Positions 30,701-42,224 of a DNA stretch of 64,000 nucleotides are shown piece by piece. Each line of letters opens with the position of its first letter. The stretch's first letter is position 1. Source of the stretch: Aotearoamyces nothofagi (taxonomy: Eukaryota > Ascomycota > Leotiomycetes > Leotiales > Tympanidaceae); assembly GCA_015345905.1 (NCBI GenBank), contig JADDTR010000006.1:932513-996512 (forward strand), in the 5' to 3' direction. Both the position numbers and the translations under genes were made by a program. The notes under the pieces are model-generated. The model did not search any database and had not been told where the DNA came from. It saw only the letters and a list, made by a program, of their open reading frames with translations.

Positions 30701-31173
30701 AATTGTGAAGCTCTGTTGGATAGTCGTCGGATGATACCGGGTGACTTGCCTAGGGAGATGGCCTCACTCATAGCACTCTGGCTTGACTTGCGGGAGACAA
30801 TGGGTTCGGGAAGCTCAAAGGGAGCTGGGAGGGGATCCGAATCACGCCCTCTTGGGCCTTCCGGAGACCCTTGGATCGAGCTATTATTCGTAGTAAGTTG
30901 TGTGGCCGTCGGAGACATGACGGGTGACGGTTGCTGAGAGCTTGATGCTATAGACGAAGCACTGATGGCTGACGTGGGCACCAGAGCAGAAGGAATGGTT
31001 GATACAAAGTTCGTTTGCACTTGGGTGAGTTTTGCAGGCCGGACTGGCTGGGATTGCGAAGACTGCGCAGCCATTGCGGGCGTTATGGTCTTTGAAGGTA
31101 TTGTTGGAAGGGCTGTAGTTGTAGGAGACAGGTCTGGACTGGACGTGGAAGACATTGCCTGTTGAATTGCCAT
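27742..31173 (-). CDS. PLC1: Phosphoinositide-specific phospholipase C (delta type)
   Basis: Intronless, 1143 residues. A long Ser/Pro-rich disordered N-terminus (1-240) precedes a PH-like region at about 250-370 (TMLKVSKKKKKLLNFVLDI, VCWDKNRPSKSF, FELWTTTLEAI). An EF-hand segment lies near 425-480 (ADMSRNGRLNFSEFQEF). Catalytic X is at about 555-700, with YFISSSHNTYLLGRQVAG and GPVVMHGRTLTS giving the two catalytic histidines; EVDCWDG and SLEVHC are also present. The X-Y linker is Ser-rich. Catalytic Y, at about 800-925, contains GVYSAGVKFHGF and NMRYMMRVYPNGWRVASTNF. A C2 domain lies at about 940-1090 (SIDIISAQQLMRPKNLPLAR, DPYIEVEV). This is the standard fungal PLC1 layout. The enzyme hydrolyses PI(4,5)P2 to IP3 and diacylglycerol in a Ca2+-dependent way. 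All key residues are visible. Confidence 0.95.
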   Translation of the reverse strand: MAIQQAMSSTSSPDLSPTTTALPTIPSKTITPAMAAQSSQSQPVRPAKLTQVQTNFVSTIPSALVPTSAISASSIASSSQQPSPVMSPTATQLTTNNSSIQGSPEGPRGRDSDPLPAPFELPEPIVSRKSSQSAMSEAISLGKSPGIIRRLSNRASQFAGRRRQSSTAANSRDHSSGPVIMRRRSDSTNTAPEVKSSLFSESDDETGVEVREEPSLALSSDGTRDFSSGSAIGSLAGIPITDISAGPVIPAALLQGTTMLKVSKKKKKLLNFVLDIDRAKVCWDKNRPSKSFYIDDIKEIRSGADARNYRSEFGVPSIDEARFFSILYAVPDKSKGRSQKLMHLIAGDDRTFELWTTTLEAISKHRHELMASLSSFNDKAVKAYWRREMNKQFGDRPHSEDEEEIDLVGVERLCKSLHIHGVSNHLRGKFAQADMSRNGRLNFSEFQEFIRLMKRRDDIRAIYREVAGNSEEGITLEEFLYFLKEIQGEDVDNNRAHWEMVFAKIVRRSKPKDKAQQDALDGVVPRMNEAGLTSYLTSTFNVPVAEAPPQFTLDRPMNEYFISSSHNTYLLGRQVAGQSSVEAYISALSRGCRCVEVDCWDGNDGPVVMHGRTLTSQVSFADVMSTISKYAFIKSSYPLWISLEVHCNRHQQATMADIIKATCGSKLVDVPLDADNDVLPTPSQLMNRILIKVKVPRSEEPVSTDLPSGRKRETSISSPYVRPVVLDNSILPPGSLPQSPLVSPLSRASTIGTSQSRVATGAESQDSLSSSTSESESLGEEGQRNPERKKGESNIVKVLGELGVYSAGVKFHGFDTPQSKSYNHVYSFMEATFAKNSKTPETKRALVRHNMRYMMRVYPNGWRVASTNFDPLTYWRRGVQMAALNWQTYDLGMQMNDAMFAAGTDQSGYVLKPSGLREITMLPNVPKDAGAGYVKRERKNVNFSIDIISAQQLMRPKNLPLARTVDPYIEVEVYHADDKAKDVKGVVGEGGLDASRRDGLSGLGAPHRRRTQIVQENGFNPVFDKKFNFDLTTKYPDLVFVRFTVRTSRDSHNYDDKAPPVAVYTAKLSSLKQGYRTLPLLDQNGDQFLFSTLFCRIKIEPARSIYVNASDVAESVGKLKSISRSVFARSPMSPKTSVDSGHQ

Positions 31174-31430
31174 TTTTATGGCATCTGAAGGTGAATGTTC
31201 CCAGAGCCTTGGAGAGTTATATCAGCGGGAGCCGGTAAGTCGATCTACGACAAACAACAGATATCTGTAATTGCCTTCATGTCTCTCCTTCAGTTGCCTA
31301 AATGGACAGGGATAAGAGCCGCGATCTGGTTCGCTGGTTTGCTGGGTCTGCTGGATTCGCCGACGAGGAGTTGCGGCGTGGAGGAGGATCCTGGCGCTGC
31401 CTCTCGAGGTGCAGCAGTCAGGCGGGCGTG

Positions 31431-31470
31431 GGCTCTGCGGGCTCTGCGGGCTCTGCGGGCTCTGTGGGCT
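31431..31470. repeat. 10-bp tandem repeat (ggctctgcgg), 4 copies
   Basis: Four head-to-tail copies of a 10-bp unit, the last with one change (ctgtgg), about 260 bp upstream of the PLC1 start. Confidence 0.9.
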
Positions 31471-31960
31471 GACGCTATGTGATGCGGCAGTGAATATGCC
31501 GATTGCTCTCTTGGGAAGGGTCTGCAGATGTCGAGGCTATCGCAATCGCATGCGAATTATATTGGCTGCACGAGGCTTGAAGTGGAAGTCGCGGATTTAT
31601 GAGTTGTCGAATGTCGACGGGAGGAGAGCTGTGTATCCTGATGCCGGCAGGATGGATGGTCTGGTGGTTTGCTTGACGAGAAGAGTTGTAGGAAAGGGCG
31701 TCGAGAACGGAAATCAGTTTATTAGAAACGACGGGTGAAGGAACGTGGTTCGTATTATTATGTGCGCGCGCAAAGGGAGTGGAAGCTGCTGGTGGACTAC
31801 TGGGACGACTGACGGACGGGGAAACAAAAAAAGAGGTGTAAAGTTGGGAGCCGGGCCCGCAGTCATTCGCTCATGCTGTCGTAGTGCCGTCGGCGGGAGC
31901 AAGGCGAGGCAAGGTAGTACGGGTACGGGTACAGTACATGACGGGCGACAGCTAGGGCGT

Positions 31961-31991
31961 GGGAGCCTGGGAGCCTGGGAGCCTGGGAGCC
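31961..31991. repeat. 9-bp tandem repeat (gggagcctg), 3.4 copies
   Basis: Perfect head-to-tail copies in the PLC1 upstream island. Confidence 0.9.
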
Positions 31992-32687
31992 GTTCTGGGG
32001 CGGCCTTTTGCACCTGCGCAATCCGAACTTTCCTGGCCTTCCCAGCTTTCCTGTGATTAGCGTCTGAGGAAGCAAGGCCAGGAACGTGCCGACAAGGGAG
32101 CCCCCAGCGAGCGATGGGCCTCTGCCGCTGCAGCACAGCACCGCACTGGGCGAGCAGCATGCCCGGGAGGCCCTGCGAGGTTACGGATGACGAGTGGCAA
32201 TCTAAGCAATCTCAATAATCCATCTGCACAATGCAATTTGCCTCTGGACAGACGAGCGATCTTGTTATGTACGCTACAGTCACCAGCACAGTACAGCACA
32301 GTATAGTATAGTACAGCGGTACAGCGGGCGAAACAATAGCGGTACAAACGACACGTCCTTGCTCAGTCAGTCTTGGGCAGCCAACCGCCGCGCAGCGCTG
32401 CCTGCAGTCATCGGGAGTTTTGTTTCGTGCCCAGCGTCGCGTCCCCAGGCTGCCCTCTCCATGGGTGCTGGCGATGATGATAGACGGCAATTATATTTAT
32501 AATTTCGACCGGCAGGGGAGTATATGAAGACGTGCATACGAAGGAATGTGGACCTACAGGACCTACAGGACCTTACTCTGTTTTGGAGCCGTAAATTAAA
32601 GTAATTCCGTGCATATGTATGGAAGGACTCTGCCAACATGGTCATTTGACATCTCGCATTCTTGTGCAGCCTGCACGCCGCGGCGCA

Positions 32688-32724
32688 ACAGCAGCAGCAG
32701 CGCAGCAGCAGCAGCAGGTAGCAG
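32688..32724. repeat. CAG trinucleotide repeat
   Basis: An interrupted (CAG)n tract: five units, a cg interruption, then about five more. Confidence 0.85.
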
Positions 32725-33633
32725 CAAAACAAGGCGTTGCAATCTCGCATCTTGCATCCTCTCGAGCCCCCCTGCTGCCAGTCGTGCTCATGCCCATGTG
32801 GAGGAATATAGGGTTTTGAATTGGGCTTCGACGGCGCGCTGAAGCTCACAGGTAGCCGGAGTCCGCTGGCATGGACAATATACGGTGTAGATACTGGAGT
32901 CTCCAGCATGAACGAGACTTGGCAGGCGGTGGCCCCTATGGTCCAGATGTGCACTCGACCACGGCGGTGTACTGCTAGGCAACGCAACGGTGAGCACTGG
33001 GCAGCTCCAGCGGGCAGCCTCGCCGTGCAGTCTCGCTCTGGCGCTTCATGGCTGACGAGTGCTTACTCGCTACAGCCGTCGTGTCCTGTGGTGTTGCTTC
33101 TGGAAGGGGGGTGTTGCTCTCAGCTGGCGCTGCTCTCGTCGGCCTGGGTGCCATAACAATGGGGCGATTCCAGGGATTACTAGGTGCCGGGCACTGTGGC
33201 TTTGCCCCCAGCTTGTCGCGTCACCGTCGCTCTCGTCCAAAAATGCTGCACCCCTTGTCCTCCAGCGTAATGTTTGGCCGAATCCCTACCGAAACCCTGA
33301 GCGCTGTACCCAGATGGCTTCCGATATCTGAATGCAACCCCATGCGCTTCCCGACCTCTTGGTCATGCCCCACAGTCATGTGCTTACAGTATACCTGCTA
33401 CCAGGTGCGCTGTCAACTGCGGAACTGCTGTAGCCCGGGCCAGGACTCTCGAGACACAGCCGGGCGCTTCCATCACGGCATGCGCCCAGTACGGAGCAGG
33501 CCATTCGCACTGTCGGCTGTAGCTTCAAGGTGGGTGAAAAGCGGTCAATTGGATCAGCAGCGGAGTACACCATGCAGCGATGGGAGGGCGCTGATTGCGC
33601 CGGAGCAAGAGGGACTCACACCGCACGGCATAC

Positions 33634-33670
33634 TGTACGGTACAGTAGCATGATGCTACTGTACCGTACA
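33634..33670. repeat. Perfect palindrome with 18-bp arms
   Basis: The left arm TGTACGGTACAGTAGCAT (33634-33651) is the exact reverse complement of the right arm (33653-33670), with a single G between them. Each arm contains the GTACAGT word that recurs through the island. Confidence 0.95.
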
Positions 33671-34980
33671 CTCTCCCAACGGCACGCTTCTGGCTTGCAG
33701 GCTGAGAGCAGATGGAAGATGGATGCAACCGCCGGTGCTGTAGCTCGTATTCAGTAAGGTGATCAGTGATTCGGCGATTCAGGTACTGACTGACAGGTAC
33801 GAGGAGTGGCTTGGTAAGATGGGGGATGCTAGTTCCGCAAGGCTCGCAGACTCACAAGGCGGCGTCTTGGTGTTCGCCCTACAGGCCACAGGCCCCCGGC
33901 GACCGCCACAGGCGACCTCTCCAGCGGACACCAAGCAATCCTTCGTTACTCCGACCCTCGCGTGCCTCTGTCTAAGCATCTTCGAGCTTCTGAAACGGAA
34001 ACGCTGCTCTGTGGCATTAATCCAGTCAACACAGTATTTCCGCTTGGTCGCTCCTCCGTAACTTCGTAATAGGGGAGCTGCTCCGTATCCGCACTCGCAG
34101 CTGGCAATCAATCGGGCACAGTGATCCTCGGCAGCCTTGCACGGCTCGTTCGATGTCATCTCGCAGGCCGTTTCGAAGACTGTGGCGAGCAGCGGCAGGC
34201 CTTACCGGACCCAGCAAGCTGCGAGGCGCTCACAGGCTCGCGCAGCGCTGGTATTCAGGGACTGTCCGTGTACCCTGTGCCTATACGTGCCCTATTTCCG
34301 CGAATGCATGCATGGACTTGCTGTATCCTTCGCCCTGGGAATCTGCTATCTGCTCGTACGAGCACGAGCACGAATGTCGCAACAGCGCTCCGGAGACGCT
34401 GGCTTGGGGGATCTGGGAGGCACGGGCTGCAGTGTTCGGACACACGACGGTACGGGACGGTACGGCGGTTTGGAATGCACCTAGCACTTACGTACCGCCA
34501 GCACAGTGCCAAGGAGTGCAGACGACTCGCAAAGCAGCGCTACAGTACAGTGTACCGCTGTGGTAACCACGGCCAGCCTTCAGGAAGCATCATGATCACG
34601 GCCCATACGCAAGGCAGGCAGGGCGGGCACCTTGGGTACAGAGGCGATACAGCATCAGAGCATGTACCTAGGCAATACGTAGCCCATACAGAGCACCTCC
34701 AGGTCCATCTAACGCGTCACTTTGCCAAGGACAGCCCCTTGTCGGCCCTTGCTGGCCTCTGGCTTGTGGACTCGCTTGGATTTGGTCCACGGTATCCCAT
34801 CTTGCTTGCCCCTTGGGTTGTTTCGCTTGCAGCTGCACCTTACGCACATCAACAGCATGCACCAACGCCGTCGCCTCCCGCACCTTTCACGAGGGCATGT
34901 AGCCACGGTAACCTTTCGGATTGCGCTTCTCGTTGGTCAATCCCGCCCGTTGATCTGTTTCATCCTTCTTTCCCATGGCG

Positions 34981-35025
34981 GGATGGGCAGGATGGGCAGG
35001 ATGGGCAGGATGGGCAGGATGGGCT
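34981..35025. repeat. 10-bp tandem repeat (ggatgggcag), 4.5 copies
   Basis: Perfect head-to-tail copies followed by a partial unit. Confidence 0.9.
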
Positions 35026-37718
35026 ACAAGGGCGGGCGGCAGAGCACTACAACGCCGGAACGCTACAGTAGAACGGTACCGTCGGTACCAACGGCTGGCA
35101 TTGCTGTGCGTGCGTGGTGCCTCGAGTCCAGGGCAGTCCGCGTACACGGATATGGCTGTCACCATCAAACAAAATTTCGGGGTGTGTGGAGTGGTGCGAA
35201 GGTTACGAGTCCATCGGCCATGGCAGTTACAGAGTGCGGCAGGCTGCTAATCTGCAACGGTCTACTCTAAGCAGTATGATTGTCCCAGCGCCTGGGCTCC
35301 TGCCCGACTGAGGGCTTCGGGGACGAAGCGCTGGCGGGCTGTCTATATCTGCTTATGATCTATCAGACAGGCACGCTATCATGCCTATCTGCTGTATCAG
35401 AGGCCTCGGCTTAATATGAATCCTTCGCGTCCTCGACCAGCTGACGGCCGCTCTGCTCACTCTGATGTAACTAATGTACGGAGTTTGTAACTTACTAGTA
35501 GCAGCTTGGATCATCATCACCAAAAGGAAACACGCACGACACGACATTACGGTGTTAGGCCTGCACCAGTTCACGCACCTTCCCGCTTCTCCCGTGCTGG
35601 ATTAATATCGATTACACCACATGGTCAAGATGGCCAAGATGGCCACTACGTTATCTTCGAGCTCTAATGCATGCTGCTGAGACCACCGCAGGCCACTGTA
35701 CATCAGGCTATCGGAGCGAGGCTTTAATTACAAGCAATACGATCTCGTCGAAATCGGCGCGGCTGCTTTCGGTTTCTCCCTACTTGGCGCCAGCATTTCA
35801 TTGGGCTGAACAAAGATGCAGCAAATAATAATAGCGAGGAAATAAATTCATGCACCCCGCTCCGCCTCGTAGGTAAGTGAGAAAGACGTTGCCTCGTCAG
35901 ACTTAGCACTGCTGCACTGCGACTGACAGTAACGGACTGTGTAGCCCTCTACTATTCGAAAAGATTATCCGATAGCCTACATGCTGCCAGCCTGTCAAAC
36001 TTGCCTTGCCATGCAATGCTGATATTTCTCATCTGCAGTTCTCGAGGTACATACAATAAGGAAGTTGGCCGGGCAATCCGAAGAGCCTGGCCACCATCGA
36101 TGCGCCAGACTACCGCCGCAACATTGCATGTAGCTCCTCCTTGCATATTTTGTACCAGCAAATAAGATCCTGCTCCGACATGCTGATTTATGTAGGTAGG
36201 CACCGTAAGTAAGCCTCTACTACCTTATCAGAATGAATGCATCTCTATGGTACGGAAGTACCAAAGCCAATGCTGACTCAAACCTTGTTCGACACCACCA
36301 TGAAGAAGGAAGAACAAGAACTAAGGGCTAAGAGCAAGGGTTTCGTTAAGATCTACCCTACGTAAGAGTGATGATGATGTATGCCGCCTTTTGATAGTTG
36401 ATATGCGGGAACGTATCATGAGTCACTCTAAAATCTCTCTCCCTCCGACCTAACAGTCGTAACTAGGATTTCCAGTCAGCTCCTTAGAAGCCGACAAGCT
36501 CGTCGGCGCTTTGATAAGGCATAAGGTCTAATAATGCTTTCCGATTTTCTAATCCAGCACGTTGCAGGTGATCACAGATGATAGATAACATCGACGCCAA
36601 CACCAGTCCCGCAATCTTCTGGCTTGCTCGTCATAATGAAGATTCAAGCCTATCACCTCTTTGGCTCTCGCGGGTTCGGCTTTATCAACCTGGTCACGTG
36701 GGTCACTCGGGTGTGCGGCAACTCTGCAAAGAGCCATTTCGAGCTTCATGAGGGCATCATATCACTTCTCACTTCTGACATAATTTCAGCCTTTTCAGCC
36801 TTCTTGCGTGCGGAATTCCCAAGTCTTCTGTCCTTTGCATCCATCATCCGCGGCAGCAGCCTAGCTCCCTCTTATCCCCATGTTCCCATGGTACTCGGTG
36901 CCCATCATTCGTCGTCGTCGTGAGGATCCGTCCGCAGAGCCCGCAGAGCCCAAGCCTTAATCCGGTGCTCCCACTTATCTCCAATCACACGCACCATCCT
37001 TTCAGGTCAGAGACCCCGATATACGACACTGTTTAGATACCATTAATTATTACAACCATACAAACACTGACGCGTGTCGCTCTTGGAGTGTGGACTCTTA
37101 ACAGCGCTTTGAAATCTTTTAATGACTGGTCAATTTCTCGGTCAAGCCCGATGATCCAACCCCACAACCGCACAGCCCAAACTCGATAATGAACTCCAGA
37201 TGCGGAGTCAACTCCACACTTCTCATGCAACTCGCAGTTGTTGGACATTCATGTTGATCTCTCCTCCACTACCGTTTCATGTTTGAAATTGAAGTCATTT
37301 GACTATTGATAGAGATCTTCCTTCTCATTAAATGTCGATTTAATGCTAATGGATGATCAATCATCATCTAGAGCTTGAATGGCGTCAGTTGGATTGAAAC
37401 AGACAATGTATGGATCTCCTGATTTATCCTGGGCATGATTATCGATATGATGATGCCAAGACCACCTCATCATGGAGCAGTAATCACACCTCGGCCTCTA
37501 ACGAAATGGATGGAGGTAAAGGAGGATATGTAGACATAAACTACAATCACGTGATGAGTGCATCTACTTGCACGTGCCTTGTTTGTATCGTTGAGGCTAG
37601 GCCACTTGAAGCGGGCGGTCAAGATTCAAAAAGTCGTTCTGCCATCAACTAGAAATAATTGATCCTGAACATTGCTTCATAGACAACAGTCCCCAGCAGG
37701 ACTGCAACAGTGCGCATA

Positions 37719-40700
37719 ATGGTAAGTAATAGCCACTTAATTTGAGAAATTCATTTAACAATTACCATAGGCAAAAGCTGCCCAAGAAAAGCTCATTGAG
37801 CTCGAGAAAGTCGATGCGCCAATCCTCTCTCAGCTCGAGCAAGCAGCTCTTTTCGCTGGCCTTGAAATTACAGATTTATTGACAGTTTCTGAGCCAGAGG
37901 ACAGTTCCAAAGCAGCGAGAAACTTCCATGGCAGGGAAGAATGGGTGCTACGGTGGCTACTGAAGAAATTTCAAGCAGACGACGCCAGAGGATGTCCTCA
38001 GGCTTGGCGATTACTGCGATGTCTCATTGACAGGATACCAGTGCCAAATGCCGCGCGTCTACTAAATGACAGAAAGTTTCTGGCTATTTTGAGACAGGCT
38101 CTAGAGGAGGCTGTTGTGAGCAAATTAAGTACCACAAGGGCGAAGGATCAAACGCGGGGCGGATCTACCGATTCCAGCGAGACAGCTCAGGATAGCCCTG
38201 TAACCTCGAAGGGGAAGATTTCGAAAAAACGAAAGAGGTCGGGAGAATTGGTCAGTGAGGCGGCTTTTGACGGTAGCCAGCAGACTTATATTCGAGAAGC
38301 TGTATTACACGCAGTTGCGCGTATTGTTTCCATATCAAAACCGGAAAATTCGGAAGACGGCCTCGGCAGAGGCGGAGATTTTGCTCCGGAATACATGAAG
38401 TCTGTGTTGAGGACTACGGGCGAAGAATCTGCAAGAATACTTGGTGCATGGCTTTCTTTATGCCGTGATGCCAACATATCGAACCATACAACATGGCTTT
38501 CGCCATTTGTCCATATCTGGGTCTCACGGGATACTCGGGAGGAAGATGTCACCTTATTCTCCAGGCACTGCTTGAACCCGACACTTGTCTTGCTTTCTAG
38601 CGATGGAATCTCGCTGCAATGGAAGTCTCAATTGGAGCAACTCTTCGCTGGCAGTGTCATGATCCCAGCCAAAGCCTCTTATCAATCATCAACGAACACA
38701 GACCTCTTGAAAGTGTTGGTTAGTACTTTGGTCGCAGATAGTCCTGCCTTTGCACCAGTTATCTTTAGTATAGCGATACGCTGTATACAAATTCATGGCT
38801 CTAGGAGACGTGGATCACATGATACCGCCTGGCTACAAGCGATTTTCAGCATGCTCAAGGATGATATGACAGCAGACTCCTGGAAAGCCAAGAATGTTGC
38901 AATAAACAAGATGCTACATGATTGCATTGAGCACCAGATTGTTCTTGAACTCCCACTTTTGCGTTCCATCATATCGGAATGCGGGTTTATAGATTCCGAG
39001 ACAGATGCAGATATCATATCTACAGTCATACAGCTTGATTCGAATGCATTCCTAATCGAAATCCCAGAGCAAGAAATGCTATCCGAGCTCTTTCTCCGCA
39101 TCACTAGGGCATCCACAAGTCCTGGCTGGCCATTAATTGCGGACAAAACCATTGATGGCATTTTATTGCCACTCATGGAAGCATTTGCTAAAGCAAGAAA
39201 TCTAAGCAGCTTCATTCATCAATGGTATGAACAATCTGTCGAGTTTGAAAAGCTTCGTAAGAAATCATCAAAAGATATCAAGCATCTCAGCGCTTGGGAA
39301 GATGAGGCACTGCAGGTCAAGTTGAGAGCACTCATGGATGCTAGTTTAACTACTCAGCAGATTGTGGAGCTTGTAGATTGGATCCATACTAAGTTTGCTG
39401 AATGCCATGGTGCAGCTCTAGTTATCTCGGGCGCTGTTGCTAGAGCTCTCACCACTGAAGAGAGTACAAGAGCTGTAGGACTTGAACTTTATAAAGTTGC
39501 CTTTAATACCCCACTCGCGGCTCTTGCTGTGAGGTACAGACCGCGGCGACTTCGTCTTGCGTACCATCTGTTTTCAAATAAGGAGATGCCACATAACGAA
39601 CTAAGGCAAATCTGGCTTGGAGAAAACGGTTCGCTCCAGAATGAGTTGAACGTCGTTAGCAAGAAAGTTAGCTCCCTACAGTATTTGGCAGCCTTGCAAT
39701 GTGCTTGTGCGTTGTATTGTTTCTCGGTTGATGAAGATTCGTTACAAAAGAGTACTGAATTCAAAGAGATGGCACAATTTTCTCTGGGGAGGATATTGGC
39801 AATTCTTCCCCGAGGAAACAAATGTCTAGATAGATTAGTGGCACATCTCAAGTCTGGCTCTAAAGATATTGGTGATGAGATATGGGGTCAACGTATTTAT
39901 AATACAGAGCCGGGTAGTGGATGGCTCGCATGTGCTGTTAGTAGTTGCATGATGGTGGAGTATCCAAAGGTTCTAGAGTAAGTGTTTATCTTTCCCCTTA
40001 ATGCTATTGAAAAAGAATATCTTAAGCTAACAAAACTTCAGGGCTGTAACGGACAGTGCGTTCAGACCAATAAATTTTCTCGAGAGGCCTTTATGGGTTG
40101 CGTCTGCAACGACCCCGCATAGCTCTGCTGGCAGCACTCATCCTTGGCTTCGGCTCAACCATGATGCCTTTCCAGCATTTTTCAAATCCATGATTCAAAA
40201 TGAATATGTAGAGAACAACAAAGAAATAATGGGTAAGCCTTTTATAATAGCGGGATCACCATAGAATGTTCAAAATGACACAATACTAACTGGTTTTTAG
40301 GTGAAGTCATTGACAGGCTGCTAAAGCATGCAACCCACGTTGATAACCCCATTGAACCGACCCGAGCCTGTAACGGCTTTGTTGTGAGGTGTCTTCTTCA
40401 AATTCGCATCGAGGTATTTACGAAACCTCAAAGAGAGGCTATAATGAAAGCTTGGCCACCCGCTTCGCCTGATCCCTCAATTAACGATTCAGGGGCTCTT
40501 GCATACAGAATGTCCAACCTAGATCCAGCAGTTCTCAGTCTAAAATTGAAGATGATGCAACGACCTTCTCTTTACGAGGGTATCAAATTCAACGACTTGG
40601 TCAACCTGGCTGAAGCCATCAAAGATGTGGACCCGAATCCAAGAGTTTCGCTTCCAATCTTTGCAGAATTGGCACGAGAGACGGCAGGTCATCTTCAGGC

Positions 40701-42224
40701 TACAATAAACCAAACGAAGAGCCGAGAGTATATACAAGGTGCTGTTGAGTTACTGACAAACTGGATTAAGAAGAGCAAGGGGAAGTCTGTGCCATCAGGT
40801 CCGATGATAAAGTTGACTGAAGTTTTCCTCCCGGTTTTGAATACGACAGAAGGTGCATCTGAGTTGGTAGGCTTATATAAGGAGCTACTTCTTTCGACAC
40901 TCCAAAGATTACTTCAGAAACCATCAAAGATCAAGAAGGACGATGATGAGCGTGCTATATCGCTATTCAATATCCTCGACGGTCTTGACACTGTTGGTGT
41001 TTCTGGAGTTGATCTTACAGAGTCATACGCAGACGCAGTATCGTGTGTATCGTCTCTGACGGACAAAAGTCCCGAGCTCGGAACACGCCTAGAGACATTC
41101 CTGATTGAGCATGCACCAGGGTCTCTAGATGAGCCGTCAACTTTATTACATGGCGATGCAAACAAGCTTTTCGGACGCCTGTCACTACAGAAGAGAGTTG
41201 AAGTCATGACAGCACGAATGACAGAGTCGGAGAAGTTGCAGATGGCATCGAGTCTGCTTGAAGAAGCGTTCGTAGATGTAGATAAACTTGATAAAGCGCT
41301 AGCATTAAGACATGTACTTGCCAGCTGTGAAGGTTAGTTGGAATGCCTACTAGGAGAAAATATCACTGACATTCTCTAGATGCACGAGATGGTTCCGAAG
41401 AGGATAAAGCCAGCACCAGTCTATCTACGGTCTACTCGTTCCTAGCAAGCAAAGCAATAAAAGTATCCGGGTTCCGCCAATTCTGTCTCATTACCGAAAC
41501 AATGTCCATGCTCCTGCGCACCAAAGTACGTCCCACTTGTGTCTTCCAATCTCCTCCCACTAACACTCCCCAGTCCCGTTCCATCACCCAATTCAACATC
41601 GACACAACCCTCAGCAGCATCACAATCCTCTGCTCCCCAACCTCCCCCGCCCTCCCCGCCAACCGCGCCGGCACAATCTACACACACCTCACAGCTCTCC
41701 TCCACGCCCTCCTCACCTCCCACCGCCTCAAGCTTCAAGGCCGCTTCCACCTCCTCATCCAGACCCTCCAAGCCCTCCAGCGCTGCCTCTTCAGCCCCGT
41801 CTCCTCCTCCACCCACCACGCCTCCCTCACCAGCACCCCCTGGCTCTCCTCCCCGCACCAGCTCCACACCCCGCACGCCACCGCCTACACGCGCCTCCTC
41901 ACGCTCATCTGCGACCCCTCCGTCTCCTCCGTGTCGCACCCCTCGCGCACCAAACTCAACTCCGCAACCGCCGCCGCCAAACGCACCGCCGCCGAATACA
42001 TGCCCTGGCTCCTCTCGGCCTACATCAAGCTCTCCCTCGACATGGGCCTCAGGATGGACCAGGATGTCAGGGACGTCCTGACCACGGGCGTCCACGCCAT
42101 CCTGGACACCATGACGCTGGACGGACGCAGGGTCTTGGGCGAGAGCATGGACGCCAGTGGGCGCGCGGTGCTGTCGCGCCTGATCGCCGACTGGACCAGG
42201 TTCGCGAAGTGGAAGGGATTGTGA
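37719..42224 (+). CDS. URB2: Nucleolar pre-60S assembly factor Urb2/Npa2
   Basis: Six exons: 37719-37721 (the ATG only), 37771-39977, 40042-40232, 40301-41332, 41380-41525 and 41574-42224. Donors include GTAAGT, GTAAGC and GTACGT. Phases close and give 1409 residues. The N-terminus reads M-AKAAQEKLIELEKVDAPI. A long alpha-helical, HEAT-like body follows, with a basic segment SKKRKRSGE suited to nuclear import. The C-terminal 220 residues hold the Urb2/Npa2 signature region (YMPWLLSAYIKLSLDMGLRM, VRDVLTTGVHAILDTM, ASGRAVLSRLIADWTRF-KW). Yeast Urb2 acts with Npa1/Dbp6/Rsa3 in early 60S precursors. The last exon is much more GC-rich than the rest. Splitting the start codon from the body is unusual, but the splice signals and the Met-Ala start support it. 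Confidence 0.88.

Larger units (their letters stand above)
31174..37718. other. 6.5-kb gene-poor island with tandem repeats and palindromes
   Basis: Between the divergent PLC1 and URB2 genes I found no conserved coding sequence on either strand, and no tRNA or rRNA. Much of 31.2-35.4 kb looks GC-rich. It holds short tandem repeats (31431-31470, 31961-31991, 32688-32724, 34981-35025), many GTACAGT/ACTGTAC words (for example 31932, 32283-32330, 34543-34560) and a perfect palindrome at 33634-33670. From about 35.5 kb it becomes AT-richer ordinary spacer. Long 5' leaders or non-coding transcripts cannot be excluded. Confidence 0.5.

Noticed and set aside
31431-35025. CRISPR-like or satellite array
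   Set aside because: Short head-to-tail repeats without spacers in a eukaryotic genome; simple tandem repeats explain them.
31174-37718. Transposon or retroelement in the long gene-free island
   Set aside because: No terminal repeats, transposase, integrase or reverse-transcriptase motifs were seen in any frame.
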